In this document: one piece after another, positions 50,244 to 59,209 of the stretch
How positions within the stretch are numbered: position 1 is the first letter of the stretch
Layout of the letters: each line of letters begins with the position of its first letter
Source: JAMXLO01 sp963726125
GTDB taxonomy: Bacteria > Pseudomonadota > Alphaproteobacteria > Acetobacterales > Acetobacteraceae
Assembly (NCBI GenBank): GCA_963726125.1
Contig: CAVSBG010000020.1
Span: forward strand, 186,001-250,000
Direction: 5' to 3'
Length of the DNA stretch: 64,000 nt
Program-made: the position numbers and the translations under genes
The notes under the pieces: generated by a model
Seen by the model: only the letters and a program-made list of their open reading frames with translations
Database searches by the model: none
Told to the model about the DNA's origin: nothing

Positions 50244-51690
50244 GCCGCTGGTCACGATCGAGACCATCCGTGGCGTCCGGCATCTGGCTGCGGTGGGCGA
50301 GGACGGCGAGGCGCAGGGCCTTTCTCCCGGCCAGACACTGACGGCTGCCCGCGCGGTCTGTCCTGCGTTGGTCCCGATCGACGCAGATCCGGTGGCCGAT
50401 GAAACGGCGCTGGCGAGGCTCGCCGCGTGGTGCGAGCGCTACACGCCCATGGTGGCACCCGATCCGCCGGACGGGCTGTGGCTGGATATCACCGGCTGCA
50501 CGGGTGTGTTCGGGACAGAAGCAGAGCTGGTGCGGGACCTTGCTGCCCGGCTGGAACTGAATGGCATTCCTTGTCGCATGGGCGTTGCCGGCACGACAGG
50601 CGCCGCGTGGGCGTTGGCGCATGTGGGAGAAGATCGGACGATCCTACCGTCCGGGGAGGAAAAGCCGGCTCTGGCCGATCTGCCTCTTAGCAGCCTCCGG
50701 CTCGATGCCGGCACGGTCAGTGGGTTGCGCCGGCTTGGCCTGCGCATGGTGAAGGAACTGCTGCGGATTCCGCGTTCGCAGATCACCTCCCGCTTCGGTG
50801 CGTTGCCGGTGTTGCGACTGGATCAGGCGCTCGGTGGGATGGAAGAAGCGATCGATTGGCCGCGCCCGCCGATCGAATGGCATGAGCGTCTGGCCTTCGC
50901 CGAAGCCATCGGCACGCCAGAGGACCTGGCGCGCGCATTGTCGCAGCTTGTCGAGCGGCTGTGCCTGCGTCTGGCCGAGCAGGACAAAGGCGGCCAACGC
51001 TTCGTCGCGCGGTTCTTCCGCGTGGATGACGTGGTGCCACGGATCGCGGTGACTACCGCACTGCCGGTGCGCGATGCCGGCTATTTGGCCAAGTTGCTGC
51101 GTGAAAAGCTGGACACGGTTGATCCGGGATTCGGGATCGAGGTGATCACACTGGAAGCCGAAACCGTGGCGCCGCTGAAGGTGCCACAGACGATGTTCGC
51201 TGATGTTGCTGGGGAGAATGCCTCTGATCGCTTGGCGGGGGTGGTCGATACCCTTACCAATCGGCTGGGAACGGAGCGCGTGTCGCGTGTTGAACCATAT
51301 GCGAGCCACGTACCGGAACGCGCGATACGGCGTGTCCCGCCGCTGCCGGTCAGACAACCATCATGGGTGAATGATCCGGCCGCGCCTCGGCCGATCCGCC
51401 TGTTGCGTCGGCCGGAAGAGATCGAGGTAATCGCGCCAGTGCCGGACGAGCCGCCGATGCGGTTCAGTTGGCGGGGCGTGGCACATCGCGTGCGTGCGTC
51501 TGCTGGTCCGGAGCGGATTGCCGCCGAATGGTGGCGTGGCAAACGATCCGGCAAACGGCCGGAGACCGATCTGATCCGCGATTACTATCGGGTGGAGGAT
51601 TCGGACGGTGCGCGGTTCTGGATCTTCCGTGCTGGTCTGCATGCAGAGGATCGGATGCCTCGGTGGTATCTGCATGGCCTGTTTGGCTGA
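50161..51690 (+). CDS. imuB: ImuB, Y-family polymerase-like SOS protein
   Basis: A 509-residue Y-family-like protein. It begins MTRRILSVWLPHWPITRLSRS and has LWLDITGCTGVFG, GVAGTTGAAWALAHV and a little-finger domain with FRVDDVVP. The usual polymerase acidic triad is degraded, as in all ImuB; it acts as a hub for DnaE2, ImuA and the beta clamp. A clamp-binding motif could not be fixed. ATG 50161 was chosen by family length; the gene overlaps imuA by 83 nt and stops 6 nt before dnaE2. Confidence 0.94.
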   Translation: MTRRILSVWLPHWPITRLSRSASPSPDRPLVTIETIRGVRHLAAVGEDGEAQGLSPGQTLTAARAVCPALVPIDADPVADETALARLAAWCERYTPMVAPDPPDGLWLDITGCTGVFGTEAELVRDLAARLELNGIPCRMGVAGTTGAAWALAHVGEDRTILPSGEEKPALADLPLSSLRLDAGTVSGLRRLGLRMVKELLRIPRSQITSRFGALPVLRLDQALGGMEEAIDWPRPPIEWHERLAFAEAIGTPEDLARALSQLVERLCLRLAEQDKGGQRFVARFFRVDDVVPRIAVTTALPVRDAGYLAKLLREKLDTVDPGFGIEVITLEAETVAPLKVPQTMFADVAGENASDRLAGVVDTLTNRLGTERVSRVEPYASHVPERAIRRVPPLPVRQPSWVNDPAAPRPIRLLRRPEEIEVIAPVPDEPPMRFSWRGVAHRVRASAGPERIAAEWWRGKRSGKRPETDLIRDYYRVEDSDGARFWIFRAGLHAEDRMPRWYLHGLFG

Positions 51691-51696
51691 TTCGCC

Positions 51697-54600
51697 ATGG
51701 CTTATGCCGAGCTTCAGGTGGCGAGCGCGTTTTCCTTCCTGCGTGGCGCTTCCTCACCGGAGGAACTTGCTGCCACTGCATCGGTGGTGGGGCTTTCCGC
51801 CATCGGGATCACCGACCTCAACAGCGTGGCCGGCGTGGTGCGGATGTGGGATGCGGCGAAAGAGGTCGGCATCCGCCTGGTGGTCGGGGCGCGGCTGTCG
51901 TTCCGCGACAATACGCCGGATCTGCTCTGCTATCCGCGGGATCGTGCGGCGTGGGGACGGCTGACGCGTCTGCTAACTGTCGGCAAGGATCGTGTGCCGC
52001 ACGGTGATACCGGCGAAGTCGCGAAAGCCACCAACCGTTGCTTTCTGTACTATGCCGATCTGCTGGAGTATGGTGAAGGACAACTGCTGCTTGCTGTTGC
52101 ACCGGATCGGCTGGATGAAGGGTTTCGCGCGAATATCCAGCGCCTGAAAACCGATTTTCGCGGTCGGGCCTATCTCGCCGCCAATCGTCGCTATCGTGGT
52201 GATGATGCCAGCCGCCTGTGCGCGATGGTAGGGTTACCGTTACCAATGGTGGCGACCAACGACGTGCTCTACCATCTTCCCGATCGACGACCGTTGCAGG
52301 ATGTGATGACCTGCATTCGCCTCGGTTGCCGTATCGATCAGGCCGGTCTTGCGCTGCAGCCTAATGCCGAACGTTATTTGAAATCTCCGAAGGAGATGGA
52401 GCGGCTGTTCAGCAGTTATCCGGAAGCCGTGCAACGTAGCGACGACATCGTCGGGCGCTGCAAGTTCTCGCTCGAGCAACTGGCCTATGAATATCCAGAC
52501 GAACCGATACCGCCCGGCCTGACGGCGGACGAACATCTTGCCAACCTGACCTGGCAAGGCGCGGCGGCGCGCTATCCCGACGGCATTCCGCAGGACGTCC
52601 GCGACACCATCAAGAAGGAGCTGAGCATCATCGCGAAGCTCAACTATGCACCATATTTCCTGACGGTTCACGACATCGTTCGCTACGCCACGGATGAGGA
52701 GATTCTTTGCCAGGGCCGTGGTTCGGCGGCCAATTCAGCCGTGTGCTACTGCCTGTACATCACGGCGGTCGATCCGGCGCAGACCAGTTTGCTGTTTGAG
52801 CGATTTATTTCCGCCGAGCGGCGTGAACCACCGGATATCGATGTGGACTTCGAACACGAACGACGCGAGGAGGTCATCCAGTACATCTATAAGCGCTATG
52901 GTCGCGAACGTGCGGGCATTGCGGCCACGGTTATTCACTATCGGCCGAAGCGGGCAATCCGCGAGGTGGGCAAGGTGATGGGGTTGTCGGAGGATGCCAC
53001 GGCCGCGTTGTCCGCACAGTCATGGCATGCGGGAGAAGAACTCTGGTCGGATGATTGTCTGAAAGAGACCGGTCTCGACCCGCACAGCTTCGTCGTGCGT
53101 CGTTCGATCGAATTGGCGCGCCAGCTTGTCGGGCTGCCGCGGCATCTGTCTCAGCATGTGGGAGGCTTCGTGCTGACGCGCGGACGGCTGGATGAGACCG
53201 TGCCGATCGGCCGGGCCGCCATGGACAAGCGCACTTTCATCGAATGGGACAAGGACGATATCGACCGGCTGGGAATCATGAAGGTCGATGTGCTGGCGCT
53301 CGGGATGCTGACCTGTATCAGGAAAGCATTCGAGATGCTGGGAATCAAAAATCTGGCTGAGGTACCGACGGAGGACCCGGCGGTTTACGACATGCTATGT
53401 CGGGGGGATTCGATCGGCGTGTTCCAGGTGGAATCGCGTGCGCAGATCAACATGCTGCCGCGGCTGCGGCCTCGGGAGTTTTACGATCTGGTGATTGAGG
53501 TGGCGATCGTACGGCCTGGACCAATCCAAGGCGACATGGTGCATCCCTACCTGCGCCGACGGCAGGGATTGGAGAAGCCGGACCTGCCGTCCCCCTCGCC
53601 TGAACACGGCCCGGCCGACGAACTGAAACAGGTACTGGGCAGGACACTGGGCGTGCCGCTGTTTCAGGAACAGGCGATGCGGATCGCCATCGACGCAGCG
53701 AAATTCACACCAGAGGAAGCCAATCAACTCCGCCGTTCCATGGCAACGTTCCGCAATGCCGGCACCATCCATCGCTTCTTCGAGAAGATGGTCACCGGAA
53801 TGGTGGCTCGCGGCTATACACAGGAGTTTGCTGAACGCTGCTTCCACCAGATTGAAGGCTTCGGCACCTACGGTTTTCCGGAAAGCCATGCTGCCAGCTT
53901 TGCATTGCTGGTCTATGTCTCGGCTTGGTTGAAATGCCACCACCCGGCGGCGTTTGCCTGTGCGTTGCTGAATTCACAGCCGATGGGGTTCTATGCGCCC
54001 GGCGCAGATTGTGCGCGACGCTCGCGAGCACGGCGTGGAGGTGCATGAGATCGATGTGGCTGCCAGCGCATGGGACTGCACATTGGAAGCCGACGCGCTG
54101 CGCCTTGGCTTCCGCCTGATCAGCGGGTTTTCGCAGGAGTGGGCAGAGCGGCTGGTCAAAGCACGAAGCACCAACTTTGCGGAGCTGGTCGGTACGGGCC
54201 TTCCCCGTGCTGCTCTCGTCCTGCTCGCCGAGGCAGACGCGCTGCGCAGCCTGAAGCTTGATCGGCGAGCCGCGTTATGGCAGGTGCGTGGCTTGTCGGA
54301 CATGGCAGAGTTGCCCCTGTTTGCCCACCAGCCGGTCGCGATTCACCATGTTCCATTGCCCGTAATGACGAAGGGCGAACACGTCATCGCCGACTATCAG
54401 ACTGCCGGCCTGTCGCTGAAATCACATCCGATGCGGTTCCTGAGGGCGCTGTTCACCGGCGAAGGCGTGTTGAGCTGCGCTCAGGCTACCGCGCACGCAC
54501 ATGGCACGCGTCTGGTGGTGGCCGGCGTGGTGCTGGTGCGTCAGCGGCCAGGCAACGGCAATGTGGTGTTCTGCACCATCGAGGACGAGACTGGCATCGC

Positions 54601-54856
54601 CAATATCGTGGTCTGGTCCAGTCTGCTGAACCGGTTCCGTCGCGCAGTTCTTGGCAGCAGCCTTCTGCTGGTGACGGGCCATCTACAGCGCAGCCCGGAA
54701 GGCATCATCCACGTCGTCGCCGATCGGCTGGACGACCGCAGCGCCTTGTTGGCTCGAATCACCGAGGCACCGCCTGATCGAGCTATGGCACCGCTGCGAA
54801 GTCCGGGTCATCCTCGTCAGGAACGGGTGTTTCCCCGCTCCAGGGACTTTCACTGA
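51697..54856 (+). pseudogene. dnaE2: DnaE2 error-prone DNA polymerase, frameshifted
   Basis: Two frames make one DnaE2. The first (51697 to about 54000) gives the PHP domain (AYAELQVASAFSFLRGASSPEEL), the palm with PDIDVDFEHERREEVIQYI and AATVIHYRPKRAIREVGKV, and FPESHAASFALLVYVSAWLKCHHP. The second (about 53998 to 54856) gives the rest, with AQIVRDAREHGV, the helix-hairpin-helix region and an OB-fold ending in IIHVVADRLDD. One extra C in GCGCCCGGCG near 54000 explains the shift; the repaired protein is about 1052 aa, the usual size. If real, the SOS polymerase is inactive while imuA and imuB are intact. Confidence 0.88.
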
Positions 54857-55076
54857 CAGGGAAAACCTTTCTGACCGACGCGGCCAGCAAAGACCGTCGT
54901 GGGTGACTGGCGGTGGTGGTTTCGTCCCCAACAGTCAGGCCATCTCAGGGACTTTCAAGCGGGTTTGGTTTCCATGCCACCTTACAGCGGGACGGGGATG
55001 GTCGAGATAGATCTTTCGTTGTCGACAAGAAGCCCCGGGAGACGATAAGGATGCTGCCAAGCAGGAGGAGAGTGTG

Positions 55077-55349
55077 ATGAGCGTTGTGGGCCGGCTGCGT
55101 GCCTCGGTGGCCATGGCAGCACTTTGCGCGACGGTTGCAGGCTGTGCTCCAACAGCGCCTATGGTCCAGTATCATAACGTGGACCATCCCAACTACAGCA
55201 CGGCAGATTTCAACCGGGACAACGTACAGTGCCGCGACCAGAACTCCACGAAGCAGGTGATCCCGGGTTACGAGGACAAGCTGGTGGTCACGGTGGATGA
55301 GCCGAAGGCGAAGGCTTGTCTCGCGGCGAAGGGATGGCAGCCGAATTAG
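55077..55349 (+). CDS. Small lipoprotein
   Basis: A 90-residue product with a lipoprotein signal: a basic start, a hydrophobic core and lipobox ATVAGC, then a short soluble part with VQYHNVDHPNYS and two cysteines (VQCRDQNSTKQ, KACLAAKGWQ). A GGAGGAGAG ribosome-binding site precedes the ATG at 55077. Anchored to the outer or inner membrane. Unknown function; the family of short lipoproteins is common in Acetobacteraceae. Confidence 0.8.
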   Translation: MSVVGRLRASVAMAALCATVAGCAPTAPMVQYHNVDHPNYSTADFNRDNVQCRDQNSTKQVIPGYEDKLVVTVDEPKAKACLAAKGWQPN

Positions 55350-55494
55350 GGTGCGTCCTCAATCAAAGGCTTCCGGCGCGGCGGAGAGTTCGGTTCATCG
55401 CGGGGTCAGCCGATTGGGAGCTGACGATGCGACGCTATGGCGTGGGTGACGGCAACGAGCCAATCGCCATCACCAAGTCAGATTACCCGATTCT

Positions 55495-57462
55495 TCAGGT
55501 GGGACTATCGCTAAGCTGAATGGGCGTGCTGGTCGCCGCGAGAGGAAAATTCAATGACCAGGCAGAACCAAGCGCACCAGCGATATCCCAGCCGCTTGGC
55601 GGTGTCACGGAAGAAAAGTTATCGGTAACGGCATTGCCACGTCCAATCGTGCCGTCGCCGTACGGATAATAAAGATTGCACTGCGCGCTGCTGTTTTGGA
55701 GAGGTTGTACCAGAGTAAGTGCAAGATGCGTCGCATCAACGCGTGTGCAGGTGTTAGCCAAGACGAGCGTGCCGGGGCTCGCATTCGAACCACCGTCCAT
55801 AATGCAGAATCCTACCCCGCTCGCTGCTTGTAATGGGACGATCAGGTCGCTGCCAGCATCATGCTGAATGGTCAGGACCAGCATCGTGCCTGATTGGCGA
55901 AAGACATGAATGATCTTCGGTCCGCCGACGACAGGCAAACCTGCCGGAATCACGGTTAGCGAGTCGCCTCCGCTGCTTGCCAGAATGGCACGCGCCGCAA
56001 CCGATGCCGCCAGTCGAGCGAATCTTTGATTATCCGTTGCGTCACGGTGCGCCGAATCACCCCCAGTGGCAGTTCCGGTGGTTGGATCCCATGATGAGCC
56101 TCTCGGATTGCTGTCGCTGGTCTGCGGGTTACCAATGACGACGTTTTGTGCAGGGGTTCCCGCCATTGCCGCAACAACTTCACGATGCATCTGCATGCCG
56201 CCCGCAGTGCCATATGGAATGGCATTCCACCATATTAGCGGCAGGTCGCTGGCAGTGTCAGTTAGCATCCCACGCTCAAGTGAGAGAAAGCGTTCAGCCG
56301 CAGCCAGGAATGTGGTCTTTTCACTGTAATCACGCAGGCTGTCCGTCTCGTTCCACGGCCATACAAGCGCACATATGTCTTGTTCATCGGCCTGGGCAAG
56401 CGCGGCGACAGCCGCCTGCGTAGCAAGGCCGTCGGCTCCAAGCTGCCAAGTCGATGGGTCTGATCCATCATTCGGATTGGTCAGGAAGCTACCGGGATAG
56501 GCTCCATTGACCGCCGGGTAGAGGCCATGCCCACTCTGCATCGTATAGCTGGATGGACTCCCTGAGCTAGCAAGCACGTTGTAGGCAAGGGCTCCCAGAT
56601 ACCAGGCAATCCCCTGCGCCAAGAGTTGCGCCGCACCATCGTTGAGCACGTAATTGATGGCATTGGATTGACCGTTAGGCAGCAGATAGATCCCTCGGCG
56701 TGAGCCCCGTACCCAACGCGTCGCCGATTGCAGCAGTGTGCTGATTTCTCCGTCCGACAGGGTCCTTTCCCAGGTCGCCGCCTCGTGGAACCAGCACTGC
56801 GCACCACCCAATGACGTGGTGTCGTGTAAGAGCACCATCGGCACCGCATTTGTAGTCGATATCGGATTCGCGACATTCCCCGCGACCCGCGTGTTATCCA
56901 ACCAGACATCGACCCCGACTCCCGGCGTATTGCGCAGAATAATGGAGTGCGTATGACGACGAGTCATGGCAGTGGTCAATATTGTCTGACTGACGCCGCC
57001 AGGAAACAGCAGTAGTCGATTCTGGCCCGCAGCACTATCTGCCTGGAGTACAGGAATACCGCCATTGCTGATGAGGGTAATGGGACTGCTGTCACGGCCA
57101 GAATTTTGCCGCCAGTTTGGGCGTGACCAGACTAGGTAGCGAGTCCAGCTCAAGCTGGCCCCAAGTGAAACGTTGGGGACCTGAAAGCCGAGATCTGGAT
57201 CCAGCGCTGGAGCAAGAGTGCCCGCGCCACCCGCTAATCGTCCCAGCCCCCCTAACAAACCTGACAACCGAGGAGCCGCCGTGGGTAAACCCGCCGCATT
57301 TGCGAATGTGTATGAAGTTAGTGGAGTTCCGTGCGCAGACTTATCGGATAGGCTGGTGACAAGGCTATTCCAGCCCAATATCGGCTGGCCCCCTAAGTCG
57401 AGAGAGGTCAACGGATCAGAAGCATCCCACCATCCAGACAACCCCGAAATCTCACTTGGCAA
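55495..57462 (-). CDS. Phage-tail SGNH-like hydrolase protein (probable tail tip/fibre)
   Basis: A 655-residue protein. The N-terminal part (ISGLSGWWDASDPLTSLDLG) with a laminin-G-like domain precedes an SGNH-hydrolase-like core with GIYLLPNGQSNAINYVL (GQSN, block I). The late part has DSAHRDATDNQRFARL, which may supply the His/Asp, and a beta-rich C-terminus. It would cut or bind a host glycan. The start is a TTG at 57462; a frame change near 57524 could instead join it to ATG 57547. The last gene of the tail-fibre run on this strand. Confidence 0.78.
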   Translation of the reverse strand: MPSEISGLSGWWDASDPLTSLDLGGQPILGWNSLVTSLSDKSAHGTPLTSYTFANAAGLPTAAPRLSGLLGGLGRLAGGAGTLAPALDPDLGFQVPNVSLGASLSWTRYLVWSRPNWRQNSGRDSSPITLISNGGIPVLQADSAAGQNRLLLFPGGVSQTILTTAMTRRHTHSIILRNTPGVGVDVWLDNTRVAGNVANPISTTNAVPMVLLHDTTSLGGAQCWFHEAATWERTLSDGEISTLLQSATRWVRGSRRGIYLLPNGQSNAINYVLNDGAAQLLAQGIAWYLGALAYNVLASSGSPSSYTMQSGHGLYPAVNGAYPGSFLTNPNDGSDPSTWQLGADGLATQAAVAALAQADEQDICALVWPWNETDSLRDYSEKTTFLAAAERFLSLERGMLTDTASDLPLIWWNAIPYGTAGGMQMHREVVAAMAGTPAQNVVIGNPQTSDSNPRGSSWDPTTGTATGGDSAHRDATDNQRFARLAASVAARAILASSGGDSLTVIPAGLPVVGGPKIIHVFRQSGTMLVLTIQHDAGSDLIVPLQAASGVGFCIMDGGSNASPGTLVLANTCTRVDATHLALTLVQPLQNSSAQCNLYYPYGDGTIGRGNAVTDNFSSVTPPSGWDIAGALGSAWSLNFPLAATSTPIQLSDSPT

Positions 57463-57581
57463 AACGCCTCCATCGGAGCCGCTGCCCCCCGAAGTCGAAG
57501 TACCGAAGTGCTTGCCAAAGTGCTATCCGCCCGGCACCGATGTTCATCGGTCGCCCGGGCGCAACGAATGCAACTCCCACT

Positions 57582-59162
57582 TTAGGTCACCGTGAACGGC
57601 GTTGCATAGACAGTGGGGAGGCTACCATCCGTTCCCTCCACCCATGCAAACCAGGTGCCGGCAACTGCTGGAGTCGGAACGTATGCGCCCCATATATTGG
57701 AATTGACGAACCCGGCCAAGACCCAAGATGTGGGCGGAACGGTTGAGGAGGTCGAGAAGCCGAACTGAACTACGACGGAGCTGGGTGTAATTTGAGCGTT
57801 CACACCGATGAACCCAGCGCCATGAGCATAGCTGCCCGACGGCACCATTTCCCAGGTGATGGCGGTGACGGCACCAGTCGCGGCTGCTGTCGTGCTTGCG
57901 CTTGTGACACTGGATGCCTGGCCCGCGCCGCCGCCGTTCGCTGCATATACCTGAAAGCCGTATGCGGTTGCCGCGGTCAGTCCGGTCACTGATGCGCTGG
58001 TAGTGGTGAGACCGGTCGTGAACGTCGACCATGTCGTGGTTCCCGTGATGCGGTACTGAATCGTATAGCCACCAACCGTTCCGCCCGAGGTCGGAGCTGA
58101 CCAACTCAGGGCTACACTGGTCGACGTGGGGCCACTGGCCACAAGGCTCATGACCTGTCCTGGTGGCGTAATCGGTATTCCACTGCTGCCACTGCCGGAC
58201 AGGGCGGCAAAGACCACCGTGCCGCCCGAGTAGGTGGCAACGAGTAGCGAGGCGTATTGCCCACTCGGTAGTGTAGCCAATCCGGATGATGTAGTGATGC
58301 CGGCGGCGAATGTTACTACACCAGAGCTAAGATTCAGGATGTCGCAATTGAAGCCACTGCCCATATTCACCAATGCTGGACTCAGAGTGATCGGTTGGCT
58401 GCAAACCAGTATCCGTCCGTTGTGAACCGTTCCATCGAGTGTAGTGTTCGTGGTGATTTCGATCACCGGCAGTTTGTATGACGGCAGCTTGGGCGTCAGC
58501 CACGCCCAGAGCGCCGCAAACGTCTGCCGCGACATTGTGCTGCTGCCCTGCGCAACCCAGAATGCATCACTATCGGCTGCCGGGGTTGCCGGTTGTGCCA
58601 GATCTATGGTCAGACCATCAAGCAGGTCCGCGTAGCTGATGGAGTGATCGGTGCCAGCCTGGCTGATGGCAACCAAGTCCGTAGCTGCGATTGTAGCAAC
58701 ACTCGTCAGGCTTCCGATATCAAAGGAACCCGTCTCGCCGGACACACTGGTCGAGTTCGCGGATATCGTGCCCGAGGCATCAATATTGATATTTGTGCCG
58801 GCAGAGAACAGTCCTCGAAGCAGCGACAGCGACAACAGCATCGGTCGGCCGACGCTGTTAAGCACAACCTGATCAGTAGCGGCTAGCGTCGTTTGCTGAG
58901 AAAATGTCGCGTGATCGGCACCAGAAGCGGCAAGCGCACCGCCGCTTAGCACCAATCCCAGACCAACGGGAACTAATTCGGGGCCGCCAGAACCAAAACT
59001 TATCCGTCCCAGCAAGGAGCCAGAACTGGCAGTTATGGTAGATTGCGTACCTGCCAGGAGTGTGCCCACTGAAACAGAGGAAGTTACTCCAGCTTGGCTA
59101 AGTGGAAGCTCATCTGCAGGGGTGACTTGCGAAACGGCGGGTAGTTGTATAATTGTAGGCAT
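57582..59162 (-). CDS. Phage tail-fibre-like protein with FnIII domain
   Basis: A 526-residue structural protein. The N-terminal 100 residues (MPTIIQLPAVSQVTPADELPLSQAG, and a LLGRISFGSGGPE segment) match the start of the next gene upstream, so it is a duplicated fibre base. A fibronectin type III domain (about residues 330-430, VALSWSAPTSGGTVGGYTIQY) and a C-terminal beta domain follow. ATG 59162 was chosen from this likeness. It is part of the minus-strand tail cassette. Confidence 0.8.
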   Translation of the reverse strand: MPTIIQLPAVSQVTPADELPLSQAGVTSSVSVGTLLAGTQSTITASSGSLLGRISFGSGGPELVPVGLGLVLSGGALAASGADHATFSQQTTLAATDQVVLNSVGRPMLLSLSLLRGLFSAGTNINIDASGTISANSTSVSGETGSFDIGSLTSVATIAATDLVAISQAGTDHSISYADLLDGLTIDLAQPATPAADSDAFWVAQGSSTMSRQTFAALWAWLTPKLPSYKLPVIEITTNTTLDGTVHNGRILVCSQPITLSPALVNMGSGFNCDILNLSSGVVTFAAGITTSSGLATLPSGQYASLLVATYSGGTVVFAALSGSGSSGIPITPPGQVMSLVASGPTSTSVALSWSAPTSGGTVGGYTIQYRITGTTTWSTFTTGLTTTSASVTGLTAATAYGFQVYAANGGGAGQASSVTSASTTAAATGAVTAITWEMVPSGSYAHGAGFIGVNAQITPSSVVVQFGFSTSSTVPPTSWVLAGFVNSNIWGAYVPTPAVAGTWFAWVEGTDGSLPTVYATPFTVT

Positions 59163-59209
59163 TATTGCACCGTGCAGGCTAAATTCGAAGAGTGCGAAGG
59201 TCGACGTTT

